A stretch of DNA of 64,000 nucleotides from Dactylellina haptotyla (lineage: Eukaryota; Ascomycota; Orbiliomycetes; Orbiliales; Orbiliaceae), in assembly GCA_031310005.1 (NCBI GenBank), contig CM062386.1, positions 434,001 to 498,000 on the forward strand, read 5' to 3'. Under the pieces are notes generated by a model. The model searched no databases, was not told where the DNA came from, and saw only the letters and a list, made by a program, of their open reading frames with translations. The position numbers and the translations under genes are program-made. The number at the start of each line of letters is the position of its first letter. Positions within the stretch are counted from its first letter, which is position 1. This document shows positions 21,382-32,874 of this stretch, piece after piece.

Positions 21382-24300
21382 CTAGTGCGTCTTGCCCAAA
21401 CCTTGCAGTTTGACCAACTCGGCGTAACGGCTCCTGAGCGCCATGAGGTCCTGGTGGGTTCCGGACTCGACAATCTTTCCTTGGTCGAAGACATAGATGA
21501 CGTCGGCGTTCTGGATGGTGCTGAGTCTGTGGGCGACGCAGATAGTGGTTCTTCCGGCACGAGCATTGTCCAAGGCTGCTTGGACGACCTTCTCGGACTC
21601 ACTGTCGAGGGCGGAGGTGGCTTCGTCGAGGAGACTGGAGAGAATGTTAGTTTGTTGTTCCTGATGACCGCTTGGATTGGGAAACTTACAGAATCTTTGG
21701 GTTACGGATCAAGGCTCTGGCGATAGCGATACGCTGCTTCTGACCACCAGAGAGTAAAACACCACGGGAACCGCAGACGGTCTCGAAACCATCTGGCAAC
21801 GTCATGATGAAGTCATAGATGTTGGCGTCCTTGCAAGCTTGGTGGATTTCCTCATCGGTGACACCTTCTCTGAGAGCACCTAAGGTGATGTTCTGTCTGA
21901 TGGTTCCTTGGTACAGAGTTGGCTCCTGGGACACCAACGCCATGTGGGACCGGAGATCTTTAATATTGATGTCGGAGATTTCGTGTCCGTCGAGGGTGAT
22001 CGAACCGGCGAGAGGGTTGTAGAAACGCTCGATCAAGCTGATAGTGGTGGACTTTCCGCAGCCGCTAGGACCGACAAGGGCTACGTATTGACCGGGCTTA
22101 ACGGTAAGACTGAGACCTCGGAGAACCGGCTGGGTTGGGCGAGTTGGGTATCTGAAGTGGACGTCTCGGAACTCGATGACTCCGGAGACGGTTGGGAGGC
22201 TTTCACCATCATCAGACCAACTGTCAATCTCCGGCTTTCGGTCGAACAACTCCTTGAGGGTCTGAGCAGCGTGCTTGGCCTTGCCCATATCTGGGGAGAA
22301 GGAGAAGATTGTACCAGCGGATTGCGCACCGAAGATGACGGCAGTGAAACAGACGAAGAACTGGAAGATCGAGAGTTCGTATTTGGAGATGAGCTTGCCA
22401 CCCCACCAGAAACCTAGAGAGACGCACAAGAACACAAAGGACTGAGACATCGCATAGAGAGAGGACGACTTGAGGGTATTCTTGAGACTGAGACCTTCCT
22501 GGGCAGCGATCTGGCTGCGGTAGTTTGTTAGGACATCCTGTTCACGGGTCAAAGTGGCGACAGTTCGAATGCTAGAAGTAGCTTCACAGGCGTAACTGGC
22601 GCTCTTTTCGTAGGCAGCCTTGGCAGTGGATTCGAAACGAGCGAGAATCCAGAATCGGAAGAAACCGCAGGCGAGAAGGATGGGGACCGTCGCAATGACA
22701 ACAAGGGCAAGCTTCCAGGCGATGGCGAGCGAGAGAACGAACGAGGCAATCAAGGTGGTGAGCACGATACTGATAGTACCGAGGGTAACACCGGAAAGAC
22801 CCGCGAGGTAGGTTGTCTCGGTGGAGAGCAAAGTGGTGAGGGCACCAGAGGTATGTCTTTCGTCGTCAAAATAGGAGATATCCTGGCGGAGCAGAGTTCT
22901 GAACGCCTGAATACGCACGCGATGAACGAGCTTCTCAGAGCAGATGGCAAACAGCCAACCTTGGCCCGTATAAGAGATGAGTTGGGTTCCGGCAAGCATG
23001 ATGTACATGGCAGACCAAAAGTTAACTTCGCTCTCAATCTTAGCACGCTGAGTTTTGGGATCGTATGAGAGGGCGGAGAGGGATTTGGCGAATAGGACGG
23101 ACTGGACTGGATAACCACCACCAGCAACAATACAGAGGAGGACACCAACAAACATGAAGAGTTTCTCGGTCTTGTTGTAGGAAGCGATGAGTTTGATCAA
23201 GGTCCAGAGGCTGTAGTGTTTGGCTTCTTCGACTGGCTTAGCGGCAAGGGCAGCAGAGGCAACAGATTTCGAGGTCTCGGCACGGTTCAATCGGTTGGCA
23301 ATCTCGAGATCCTCGGGATCAACTTCAGCCAAGCTTGCCTTGGTACGGGTGCGAGAGAGCTTGAGATCTTCAGCGGCCTCAGCGAGCTTTTCGTCGTCTT
23401 CGTCTTCAGTCGGTCGTTCTTTAGTTTCTTGGAACTTCTGGGCTTCAACAAGGAGGTAGTAGGCGCCTTTGGCTTCGAGCAAGTCGTCATGCTTTCCTTG
23501 TTCGACGATTTTACCTTGGGACATGACAACAATGTTATCGGCGTTTTTGATGGTGGAGAGGCGATGGGCGATAATGATCGAGGTACGGTTCATGGCAGCC
23601 TTGTCGAGAGCAGCCTGGACAATACCTTCGCTGCGAGTGTCCAGGGCGCTGGTAGCTTCATCCAACAAGAGGATTTTAGGGTCGCTGACAATGGCACGGG
23701 CGATGGCAATACGTTGCTTCTGGCCACCGGAGAGAGATAAACCACGTTCGCCGACGTTCGTTTCATAGGCGTCAGGGAGCGACGTGATAAACTGTGCGGC
23801 GTTGGACATTTCGCAGGCTTGCTCGATGAGTTCGCGTTTCTTTTCATCAGCGGCATTTTCGTACGAGGTACCGATAAGACCGAAAGCGACGTTTTCGTAA
23901 ATGGAAGCGTTGAAGAGAACAGGTTCCTGTTGAACCAACGAGACGTTCTCTCTGAGCCAACGGAGGTTGATGTTCTTGATGTCAACGCCGTCGAGGAGCA
24001 CCTGTCCACCAACTGGGTCGTAGAAACGCTCAACAAGACCGACAATAGTACTCTTTCCGCTACCAGATGCACCGACAAGAGCAGTGGTCTTTCCGGCGGG
24101 GATAACAAGGTTCATATCTTCGATAACGACAACCTCTGGGCGGGATGGGTAGATATGCTTGATGCCAACTAGTTCGATATCACCCTTGAGGTTCTCGATC
24201 TTCTCGCCTTCATCAGAGCTAGGATCCAAGGGGGACTTTCGATCGATGGTGCCGTAAATCTTGGAGGCAGCAGCAACGGCAGTGGTCATAGATTGGACGT

Positions 24301-25465
24301 GCGGAGCGACACCACCCAAACTGAAGGCGCCGATGATGATAGCCATCAGCACGTTCACGACATCGTTGAGCCCAGCTTCGCCTCTAATATAGAAGCGAGA
24401 ACCTTGCCAAAACGCAAGACCGTAGTTGAGATAGATGATAGTCATCAGGGCACCAAGCATGAAGGCCAGGATACTCTTGTGCAATCTACCATATTTCTCG
24501 GCAACAACGAGATAGGTCTCGTATTGCTCTGCGAGTTTGCCTTGAGTACCAAAAGCAACTGCATTTCGGATGGATGAAAAGACTTCTTCGGCGACGGTAC
24601 CACCCTTCGCGTAGGATTCGATGGCGAGTTTGTTGTATTTAACCATGAACTTACTGGCACCACCGAGGACGACATTGATAGCCACGACGGCCGAGAAGAG
24701 GATGAGAGTAAGTTTCCAGCTTCGGACGAACGCAATGACGAAAGCGGAGACGAAGGTCGACAGGGAGTAGAGAGTAAGCGAAACCTTCTCAGAGATACCA
24801 GCGTTGACAAGTGCAACGTCAGCAGTAATTCGAGTGGTCACCTCTCCTGCACCGAGTTTGTCGAAATAACCAATGTTCTGTCGCAGAATGGCTGCAAGAA
24901 ATTCCTGGCGGATTCGGCCAGAGATTCTCTCACCAATATGAATAGAGGTAACAGTGGCAAAATAAACGAGAATGAATTCACCGATACCCATGTAGACGAA
25001 GTAGAGCGTCAGTTTTTCAACAGTGTGCATGAGTCTGCTGGGAGCCTCTGGATCGATCGTAGGATTTGAATAGGCAAAGCCGGCGAACTCTCCCGCGAGG
25101 TTACCAAATACGACAGTCATGAGAGGCAGAACTGCTCCTGCACAGATCGAGGCGAGATGGGTGAAGAAAAGCATGGTCAAGTCAAAACGAGTGGCATATC
25201 GGTAAAGCGAGAAATAGCCGATTTTAGATTCGGGAATATCAATCTGTCTCTTGATGATTTCGGCCTCGTGTGGCGGCAGATGAGCCAGAGGGTCGGTCTG
25301 CTCTTCTTCTCCTTTGACGACATATTTCGAGTCGAGTTTGTCGAGTTTGTGGCCTTCCTGGGGAGTCGGCGGCGATACCTTTTCGACCTCTCCGCTCACA
25401 GTAGGAGCAGAAGACGACGGCTCACTACCAGCCGTCGTCGGCTTCTCGGTATTCTCAGCACCCAT
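21382..25465 (-). CDS. Full-size ABC exporter, MDR/AtrD type (ABCB)
   Basis: Exons 21690-25465 and 21382-21634, separated by a 55 nt intron, join to 1342 codons. Architecture is TMD1-NBD1-TMD2-NBD2. After an acidic cytosolic head (about 95 residues), TMD1 is followed by NBD1 with Walker [10 protein letters not shown] (about residue 468), signature [14 protein letters not shown] and Walker [16 protein letters not shown]2 follows. NBD2 has Walker [10 protein letters not shown] (about 1135), [14 protein letters not shown], and after the intron [12 protein letters not shown] and the [12 protein letters not shown]-loop. All catalytic motifs are present in both halves. The closest known types are Aspergillus AtrD/Mdr1 and S. 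pombe Pmd1, plasma-membrane pumps for hydrophobic toxicants; ABCB members also include a-factor-type exporters. The substrate cannot be inferred. The intron splits the NBD2 Walker B sequence at codon LEU of KILLLDE. Confidence 0.95.
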
Positions 25466-27699
25466 GGCTTCCTGCTAGGAAAGGAAGACTTTGAGGGTTT
25501 CTGTGTATCTAAACTTTGTAGTTTGGTGGCGATGATTCAACACAAAACTGCACAGTGCGGGCGTCGCATTTGGGTCAGTTCATCCTGGTTCAGAGCGCAA
25601 TGGAAGCGTACTTGGCGATGCTTGGAGATGCTTGGGTGGGGAGCTGATGGTGGAGCAAAGAAAGAGAATAGTTTAATACGAACCTATAAGTCTACCATAG
25701 CAGCTGCAGAAAGGCGCCGGTGTATATATGCAAGTTGCCTCCTGCAACAAAGCAATTCGATTGGCGGGATAACGTTGGGTGCAAGCGAAATATGTCAATT
25801 GCGTGGCGAGGCAAATTAGGGGATTCGTAGATGCCCGACAACAACAATGAAAGGATCAATGTCGTGCGAAGTTATTCGTAAGCAATTGAAGAGAGGAAGA
25901 GAGGAATTTATATATTAAGAATTACGATGCGGCTGTCGTAGTCCTATTTGTCGTTTGCACGTGGAAATTAATATTGGGGTGACGACGCTTGAAAACGACA
26001 ACACCCAGCAATTTTGCAAGGCTTCAGCGCAGCGACGACACAGTTCGAGTTAGCGACTTGGTGATGCAACAGATCCAACCCAACCAAAAGGGAGGGAAGG
26101 CTGCAGGATAAAAAAAGGTAGAGGGACAAATGCTTACGTCTATACAGCTGATTAAGCAGACAATACTAAGAAAAGGGAGGAAGTAGAAGAGAAAGCTCCC
26201 CTCCTCGCGGCGCACGTCAAAATATAGTTTCCTTCAAATATGGCTGAGGATCTCCCGCCGCTGAGAAGAGGGCATGTGGGAACGTGCTGTGGTGCATGGG
26301 GACCCCAGAACGACTCCAAAAAGATCGGATCTCAGTCCACCCGACCAGTCTTCCACGCACCCAAGGGCCCTTTCATTAGGATAACGAAAGAAAAACGTTA
26401 AATTTGCATACAACCATCCTAAGTCCTAAACAGCCACTAGCCCCAATACGGCCCAACACGAGCGGTGGAGGCGCAGAAGCAGAAGCGCGTCCCCTTTGGA
26501 GATGACAAAGGGGTTGCCTCTGAGTGGTGGTCGGAGTTCGGCTGAATCTCCCATCCGGATGGCATGATTCCCGTGGAGAACCACACCAGAAACTGCTTTT
26601 GGTGTTTCTGATTCACCAAGTTAAATGATGGACACAGACTGGCGGGTTTCCAGATAAAATGACTACCTCTCGCAAAATACGACCAAATGAAGACTAGTTT
26701 CCGGTAGCAGACGCTCCCGATGATACGCCCGAAAACACCGAGCCAAGGGCCGTCGATAAGTACCTTGCATAGATGCCTACGGAGAATCTCCAACTTTCCA
26801 GCGACCGTCGAGCGGTGTTATCATGTTCGGGTTGCGATCCTCCCCCTGGCCTGGCCCGCTTGGATGTTGTATCTGGTGTGCTACATGCTCTGCCCCGGGC
26901 AATTAATTTCCTTTGAAGGATACGCGGTCCCAACAAGCTTTTGGCTCTCTGGAAGCCTGCAGATATCGGTTTTCCGTGGGAAGCGAGAATGACTCTTTGG
27001 GACGACGGGTCGGCATCCAATGATGCGCGGAGGCTATATCAGTAAACTGATACACATCACTGCGTCTTTTTCCTTTCTTCATATCTTGGGCAACGTTATG
27101 CAAACATTCAGGAGGATCGTTCCTGCAAGCGATCACGCCCGGGTTGATTTGCCTTAATTAGAATGAACGAGGAATCCGCGGCCACCGATATTGGAGGCAT
27201 CTGGTGATAACTTTTAATATCGGCCGTAATAATTCCTCTGTTGCGGGATGGATGGTTGGCTGGTGGATGCAGGCATGCATGCAGGACGGCGGCTGATAAT
27301 TTTCATAATGATGTCTAGATGATTCAAACCCGTGCTTCATCTTACGAACGAGACGTACAACCGTGTAACTGTCGAGATTAAACGCCACAGTAGCCTTTCC
27401 GACGGGAAGTCCGCGGGTGCGGGCATGCCAGCAGCCTCGAAGCCTCGACGGAGACATTTCGCGGGGAGACCCTGCAGCCATGTGTTGATGCTGGTGTTAC
27501 GTGTTGCCTCCTCAAATCGTTTGTCCTGATTGGATTTGCCATTTTGAGAACAAGGGCTCGAAACCTATTCCGTTTGGCGGTGTGTTGCCCGCCCTTCTCG
27601 CTAAGCTCCACTACATCGAAATCTTTGCTGTCCACTCACAATTCATCATCACCATATTCATCGACGATATATTGTTCGAAGTTCATCCGACAATCCACA
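25466..27699. other. Long intergenic region, divergent promoters
   Basis: This 2.2 kb lies between the ABC transporter (-) and RPL39 (+). It is mixed composition with no long convincing frame. ORFs of 60-135 codons on both strands at 26,430-27,540 overlap each other and carry no motif. A short alternating purine/pyrimidine stretch (GGCATGCATGCAGG) lies near 27270-27283. I would expect the upstream elements of a drug-efflux gene and of a ribosomal protein gene here, but I cannot identify them. Confidence 0.45.
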
Positions 27700-28216
27700 A
27701 TGCCTGTACGTTACGACACGCCCTCGATATATTAAACCGGAGAACTGCTCGGGATCACTGTCAGCGGTATTTGGAGGTACATTCTCGGGAAAACGAGAGG
27801 AAAGCCGCTGTGGGGCATCATGATAGGATACGGGACAACTTCAACACCGAGCGGGCACTCGGGAAACTCTGGGGGACCGACGTAACCGCCGACAACATGA
27901 TAGAGAGATTACGAGCAGTTCTTCGGCAAAAGATATTTCGAGATTTCAAATCAGCAAGAGAAGAATGGAAAATACTGACAAGAACTGTCTCTATAGTCCC
28001 AAAAATCTTTCCGCACAAAGGTCAAGTTGGCCAAGGCCAAGAAGCAGAACAGACCCATCCCACAATGGATCAGATTAAGAACAGGCAATACCATCAGGTT
28101 AGAAATCACTTGACAACAGGGGGGTTAGTTTGGAATATACGCAAGCTAATATGATGACGACGTTAAGGTATAACGCCAAGCGCCGACACTGGAGAAAGAC
28201 CCGCATCGGAATCTAA
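27700..28216 (+). CDS. RPL39: Large-subunit ribosomal protein eL39
   Basis: Three exons, 27700-27705 (6 nt, only Met-Pro), 27997-28097 and 28168-28216, join to exactly 51 codons, the invariant length of eL39. The product reads [19 protein letters not shown], then [19 protein letters not shown] and [13 protein letters not shown], a near-perfect match to the universal family. The first intron is 291 nt, long for this genome; the second is 70 nt. eL39 lies in the exit tunnel of the 60S subunit. The gene is easy to miss because a longer, unrelated 217-codon frame spans 27501-28154, including both exon 1 and exon 2. That frame reads exon 2 in the wrong phase, and I reject it as a gene. Confidence 0.96.
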
Positions 28217-28674
28217 ATGATTTCCGTTGCGTGCTCTTTGTTGTTTCCTACCTCTTCTCGAATTCGCTGTTTCCTACATCTCCTGCATTCTGCATTGTCA
28301 AACCTCACGGGCCTACGATAAATCACAATAATACAAAACCTTTTTCTCAACCCATTCCTCTCTTTCTACATTATACCACTTTCCGAACTTCCGTATATAT
28401 CGTATTTGGAAAATTACAGCACAAGATGGGGCGAATGAATGAACAGAGGATCGTTTGAAGGAAGGCGGGATCGGTGTATTTGGGGATTTTCTTCCTTTTT
28501 ATTTTTCTACTTCGTTGTATTTATGACTCCGTTTATTCCTTTTCGAATTGAATGGGCATGAGACCTCTGTTCAATGGGGCAATGTCGTGATGAAAAACAA
28601 CTAGAGTTCACAGAGAAGGCAATGCTTAGGCTCTTTAAAATGGCGGTGGAAACATAATCCTTCATCGATCGACT
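28217..28674. other. RPL39 3' flank and intergenic region
   Basis: This is T/C-rich sequence downstream of RPL39 with a TTTTTATTTTTCTACTT run near 28496-28512, compatible with a 3' untranslated region. No gene is visible. Confidence 0.45.
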
Positions 28675-29226
28675 GTGAATTTTGGTATTTATTCAGCCGC
28701 ATTTAGAATTCCTTCCTTGGAGACCTTTAAAACTTTCACGTTATCCAATCCAAGGTGCTCCAACGATTCGATCAAATTGCTTAGATTTTGCCTATCTATT
28801 AATATTATAATGTCCCTCAACATTCCTCTTGCTACCGGGCTCATAGGGTTGCGCTCGTTCGCCATCCCGGGAGCCATCAGCGTTTCCAGATTTCGGGTCA
28901 TGATATTTACCCTTGACGACTCAAACGCTCTGGTGAATTTACCAAACAAGGAGCCAGATAGATATCACACCATACCGGATAATGTGATAGCGTCAATGCC
29001 AGAGAAAGACGATTTGGTTCTGGTCATTTTTATCACGGTTGACTACGACCTCAAGCTTATAAGGTACTACCCCAGCAAGGAGATTCGACAGAGGTACGAG
29101 AGTGTGCTCAAAGATGCGGAGGATGTTGTGCTGCGAGAATGCGGGTTGACGTGCGCCCCAGTTGAGATTTCATCGAGGGAGCAGCTGCGGGTACTTATGC
29201 ATGTGCTGATGGAGGAATTATTGTAA
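28675..29226 (+). CDS. Uncharacterised ORF, 183 codons
   Basis: The frame is open from ATG 28675 to TAA 29224-29226. A later in-frame ATG at 28810 (MSLNIPLATG) would give about 138 residues. The C-terminal 80 residues look like a genuine globular protein: IPDNVIASMPEKDDLVLV, then FITVDYDLKLIRYYPSKEIR and EDVVLRECGLTCAP, ending in an acidic helix. I do not recognise a family. An 86-codon frame on the opposite strand (28689-28949) overlaps the less convincing N-terminal part and also looks protein-like, so the true gene may begin later or be spliced. No secretion signal or membrane segment is clear. Confidence 0.42.
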   Translation: MNFGIYSAAFRIPSLETFKTFTLSNPRCSNDSIKLLRFCLSINIIMSLNIPLATGLIGLRSFAIPGAISVSRFRVMIFTLDDSNALVNLPNKEPDRYHTIPDNVIASMPEKDDLVLVIFITVDYDLKLIRYYPSKEIRQRYESVLKDAEDVVLRECGLTCAPVEISSREQLRVLMHVLMEELL

Positions 29227-29264
29227 ACGTTAAAGAAGGGACGAACAATCGTATTATTATAAAA

Positions 29265-29516
29265 TTAAATTCTACCAAAGTATCTGTCGTAGAAAGCACT
29301 ACACTCAATAAGAGCAAGTCCCCGCTGTGTACCCTTGGTTCCTACGACCCTAATGCATTTCTGGTTCGGTGTTTTACGGGGCCACTCGGCTGCATCGGCT
29401 TTACGGGCGCAGATTGGCAGGTGGATGCCGTAAGCACAGATCTTTACATTATCCGTAGAATGCAGAAACATCTCTAATTTCCAAACTACCGGACCTTCTT
29501 TGCTTAGGTATGCCAC
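29265..29516 (-). CDS. Possible small gene or 3' exon, uncharacterised
   Basis: This is an 83-codon minus-strand frame with four cysteines and a natural-looking C-terminal half (ADAAEWPRKTPNQKCIRVVG to the stop). It ends 39 nt from the preceding ORF, tail to tail, and starts 243 nt before the divergent YTP1-like gene. There is no signal peptide and no recognised motif. It could be the last exon of a spliced gene or chance. Confidence 0.25.
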   Translation of the reverse strand: MAYLSKEGPVVWKLEMFLHSTDNVKICAYGIHLPICARKADAAEWPRKTPNQKCIRVVGTKGTQRGLALIECSAFYDRYFGRI

Positions 29517-29758
29517 CTCACACGAATGAATGAATGTAGGGACGACGAAATAGAATTCGCGATCAAGACCGTTTCATTTCGACTGTAGAGCCCCGGACGA
29601 CCATTTTGCTTGTGGCGTCGTCGTCGTCGCCATCGGATCCGCTCCTTTTGTTTGGGTAGTACAGACCGCAACAACAACAAGGGCAACGACAAGGACAACA
29701 TCTCCAACCTCATCTCGTCGGCCGGTCTCGTTCGGGAATCTCCCCACCTGCCCGAAAA

Positions 29759-31522
29759 ATGGCACGAATACACCCCTCTCTCCTCCTCCTTGCTGCCGTA
29801 TCCTCCCTCCCGCTCTCCCTCGCTCACGACCACAAAGGTGACGAACGTATCCCCGAAGGCTCCCACATCTCCGAAGACCCCATCGACACAATACTATGGC
29901 TGCACATCTTCTCCATGACGGCTGCCTTTGGCATCCTTTACCCTCTCGGCATGGTCCTCGGCCTCGTTCGTAACCGGTTCCACGTCCCCGTTCAAATTCT
30001 GGCGACCTGCATTGCAATCATGGGGTGGTTCTTAGGCCACAATCACGACGGTAGGCAGTTTGAGGACGGCAACGCGCACGAGAGCTATGCGCCGTTTCTG
30101 GGACTCGGAGTTTGTGCACAAGTCAGTATGGGCATCTACCTCAAGCTGCATCTTGAGAGGGGCTGGCACGGCCGCATCAGGTCGTTGATTGTGAGGGTAC
30201 ACGGTGTTATCGGAGTCGTGATGCCTATAGCTAGTTGGATTCAGATGCTGTTTGGTGGAATCACGGCCTTAGGATTCTGTCATGCAGACCATCTCGGGCA
30301 GTGTTTGGCTCATTTTGTGAGTTTTCGAGTTCAATTAAGGGCTGTGACGGATTGACGACTAATTAAGGAGGAAATAGATCATGGGAAGCTCGTTCATCGC
30401 CTACGCTATCGTCATGACACTGATGACTCTCGTCGGGCAAGCTTGGCTCAGGCGAAAAGGGCGTGCGCCGGAGTTCTGGGACTCTCTTATCATTGCCGTC
30501 TGGGGTTTCGTCAATACTTGTGAGTTACCACACTTCATACCGTCATTGCTGTCTGGTTATGCTAATTGAAATTGCTTGATAGTCACCGAACACGTAAGGA
30601 CCGAAATATTCCAATTGTACGATATATGAAATATTAACACAAGTTTGTAGAGATGGGGTCAATCATGGAGCCACGGAGACTATCAGCATACCTCAATGGG
30701 AATCGTTTGGTGGTGCGCTGGACTTCTGGGACTGTGGCTGTCGCGCGGTAGGCACGGTGAAGCCAGGCGTAATCTTATTCCGGGGATTGTTATCTTCCTT
30801 ACCGGATGGGCAATGGTAGGGCATGCCTAATTACTCACCATTCGAAAAGGAAATGGTACTAATAAATTAACTTTTTATAGGCTGGACACGTTCAGCACCT
30901 CGAATTCTCCACCAAGGTCCACGCCGTTTTCGGATATACTCTCATGGGAGCTGGTGTCACCCGCATAATCGAAATTTCATTCATCCTACGAGACCGAAGC
31001 GCACGACCTAACGGGGAGCCGTCGACCTTCCAACATTTGCCACCATATGTACGATACCTCTATCATTACTTTGCTAATATCTTCCCACAGGAATAGACAT
31101 GCTAACATTTGGGATAGTTATTGATTGCCTCCGGTTTCATCTTTATGGGCGCGAACGAAGAACAACTCCACCTCCTTCACGATGTAGGCGTCGACCATAC
31201 CTCCTATCTCCTGGTTCTATACTCGGTAGCATTCCTACTCTACCTCTTCGTCCAGATCTTGATTTATATCTACGCATCGAATACCGCGAAAAAGGAAGGG
31301 CTAGGAAATCACGGCGTGAGGGGTGCTGCCGGAAGGAGGCGACCGGAACTTGCTCCAATCGAAACGAGGAGTCGGGATGCTGAGGAATTCGAACTTGAAG
31401 GCTTAATCAGCGACGATGAGGAGGACGCCAACAAGATCCCCGATAGCGCTTTGAGCAGCGGAACCAGGGTCGGAGATAACGATAGAGAGGATGGATTGAG
31501 TCCGTTAAAGGAACATAAATAG
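29759..31522 (+). CDS. YTP1-like multi-spanning membrane protein
   Basis: Six exons (29759-30316, 30378-30519, 30583-30593, 30651-30815, 30881-31048, 31118-31522) join to 482 codons. Exon 3 is an 11 nt micro-exon supplying the FTEH junction; without it the downstream frame is lost. The order is an N-terminal signal peptide ([20 protein letters not shown]), a four-helix domain of cytochrome-b561-like appearance with conserved histidines ([37 protein letters not shown]), then the YTP1 C-terminal domain ([53 protein letters not shown]). The cytosolic tail is acidic ([10 protein letters not shown]). Family members are conserved in fungi with no settled function; the paired histidines suggest a haem or metal-linked membrane role, which is inference. 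Confidence 0.9.
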
Positions 31523-32874
31523 TGCCAATGTACGCGCTTCTTGGGGTTTTGTCTGTATCTATCTACAGGGTATATAATGTCTCGGGTTTATATTTAGGGT
31601 AAGGAGGTGGAACTGTACGCTTATACATATGGGAGTGCTATTCTTCTGCTAGGTAGCGTAGGACAGCGATTCTCGGGTTCTGGGTTTTCTGGGTTTCCTA
31701 GATGGTACTACCATTCTCGTTTTTTCCCGTTTATGTGTCAATTGGTTTCTGGGTGTCTTTTGTATTTGTTGATCCTTTGTAGTTTTGCTATGGCGTAGAT
31801 GCGCTAGAGCGTGTATACATCTACATGTAATAGTAATAGAAGAATTTATTACCGGACCACCAATATCAAGGGATGGACCATAAACTGACCGCCAACGGTG
31901 TATAACTTTGATGTTTAGAAAAGGGAGATAGCCGTGAGCTCCGGATAACGATGTTGCGATGCGTTTCAAATTCCCGATTACCAGCATCAACGGGAGCGGG
32001 TTCTTGTCCGTGCGAACCATGTACAATTAATATTGTATGACACGGTAATCTGAAGCACGGATTGCAGACCATAACTAGGTGTGAGTCTGGATACATTTGG
32101 GGCGCAATCCTTTGATTGGGTAGGTCAGTGTGCTATCTTACCCTACTCCCCCCCGGTGGGTCATAGGGACACACCTTAGGATCAAAATTCATTTCCCGCA
32201 CAGTATAAAAGATTAAGCGGGACTAGAAAAATCCCCCTTCGTACTTTCTTTCTTAATTATTTTCCTCATATGTACAAAAAGTGCTATTAATATGGCAGTA
32301 AGACCAAGATTCAATGGACAGCCGTTCTAAGTTACGCATATCTCTGGTCTTGAAGTTCCACCGTCTAATTAGACATCAGTCGATTAACGGTAGCGCGACT
32401 AGAGAGAGAATCCGGGACGAAAACGAACCGTGGGATAGGTTAACGGTTAATTCATCTCGCATTCTCTCTCTTGTCGCGTTCCCATTAATCGACTGAAATG
32501 GTGGAATTTCAAGACCTAGATCGAGAATACGTATACACTTAGTGACTTATGGCAAGATCATGATATCGATTGGAATCTATAATTGAATCTTGGTCTTCCA
32601 GCCTTATTAATAGTACTTTTTATAGGTAATTCAGATGGTATGTAGTTTTTACTCTCCTTCGAACGAAAGACTAACCATAAAAAATACTGGTCTCGTTCCC
32701 AGACCAACACAAAAGCAGTAAAATAAATTTGGCAATTTCATCGTCTCGAAGCTAGACGGGGCAGTTTTGCTGCTGGTTCGCAATTTCATCCTAACCTCTA
32801 TAATTCTATTGCCAAAACTTGGATTTTCTATTGTCAAAGCCTTGGGTTTCGAGCATTCGTTCTGTTTTTTAGTC
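31523..32874. other. Intergenic region containing a fold-back element
   Basis: The 3' flank of the YTP1-like gene is T-rich with repeated TTTCTGGG/TTCTGGGT phrases (31,675-31,760). The middle part holds a C-run (TACTCCCCCCCGGTGGG near 32145) without a gene. Positions 32275-32622 form the fold-back element listed separately. The remainder is AT-rich upstream sequence of the small gene at 32875. Confidence 0.5.
32275..32622. mobile_element. MITE-like fold-back element, TA flanked
   Basis: The 348 bp unit has two nested inverted repeats. The outer arms (32275-32313 and 32583-32622) share AAAAAGT-CTATTAATA and AAGACCAAGATTCAAT in opposite orientation. The inner arms (32346-32411 and 32461-32516) share GGTCTTGAA-TTCCACC, CAGTCGATTAA and AGAGAGAGAAT, with a spacer of about 50 bp. 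Dinucleotide TA borders both ends (32273-32274 and 32623-32624), as in Tc1/mariner-derived elements. There is no coding capacity. Arms differ by scattered substitutions and one internal length difference, so it is not freshly inserted. The family assignment rests on the TA flank only. Confidence 0.72.

Noticed and set aside
21819-24577. Plus-strand frames of 60-174 codons opposite the ABC transporter
   Set aside because: They are antisense shadows of a gene whose own frame contains all ABC motifs.
27501-28154. 217-codon plus-strand frame
   Set aside because: It covers RPL39 exons 1 and 2 in the wrong phase and has no recognisable domain; the spliced RPL39 model is exact over all 51 residues.
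30301-30355. YTP1-like frame ending at 30355 (198 codons) as a separate gene
   Set aside because: The end [12 protein letters not shown] is intron read-through; splicing at 30316/30378 restores the conserved second half.
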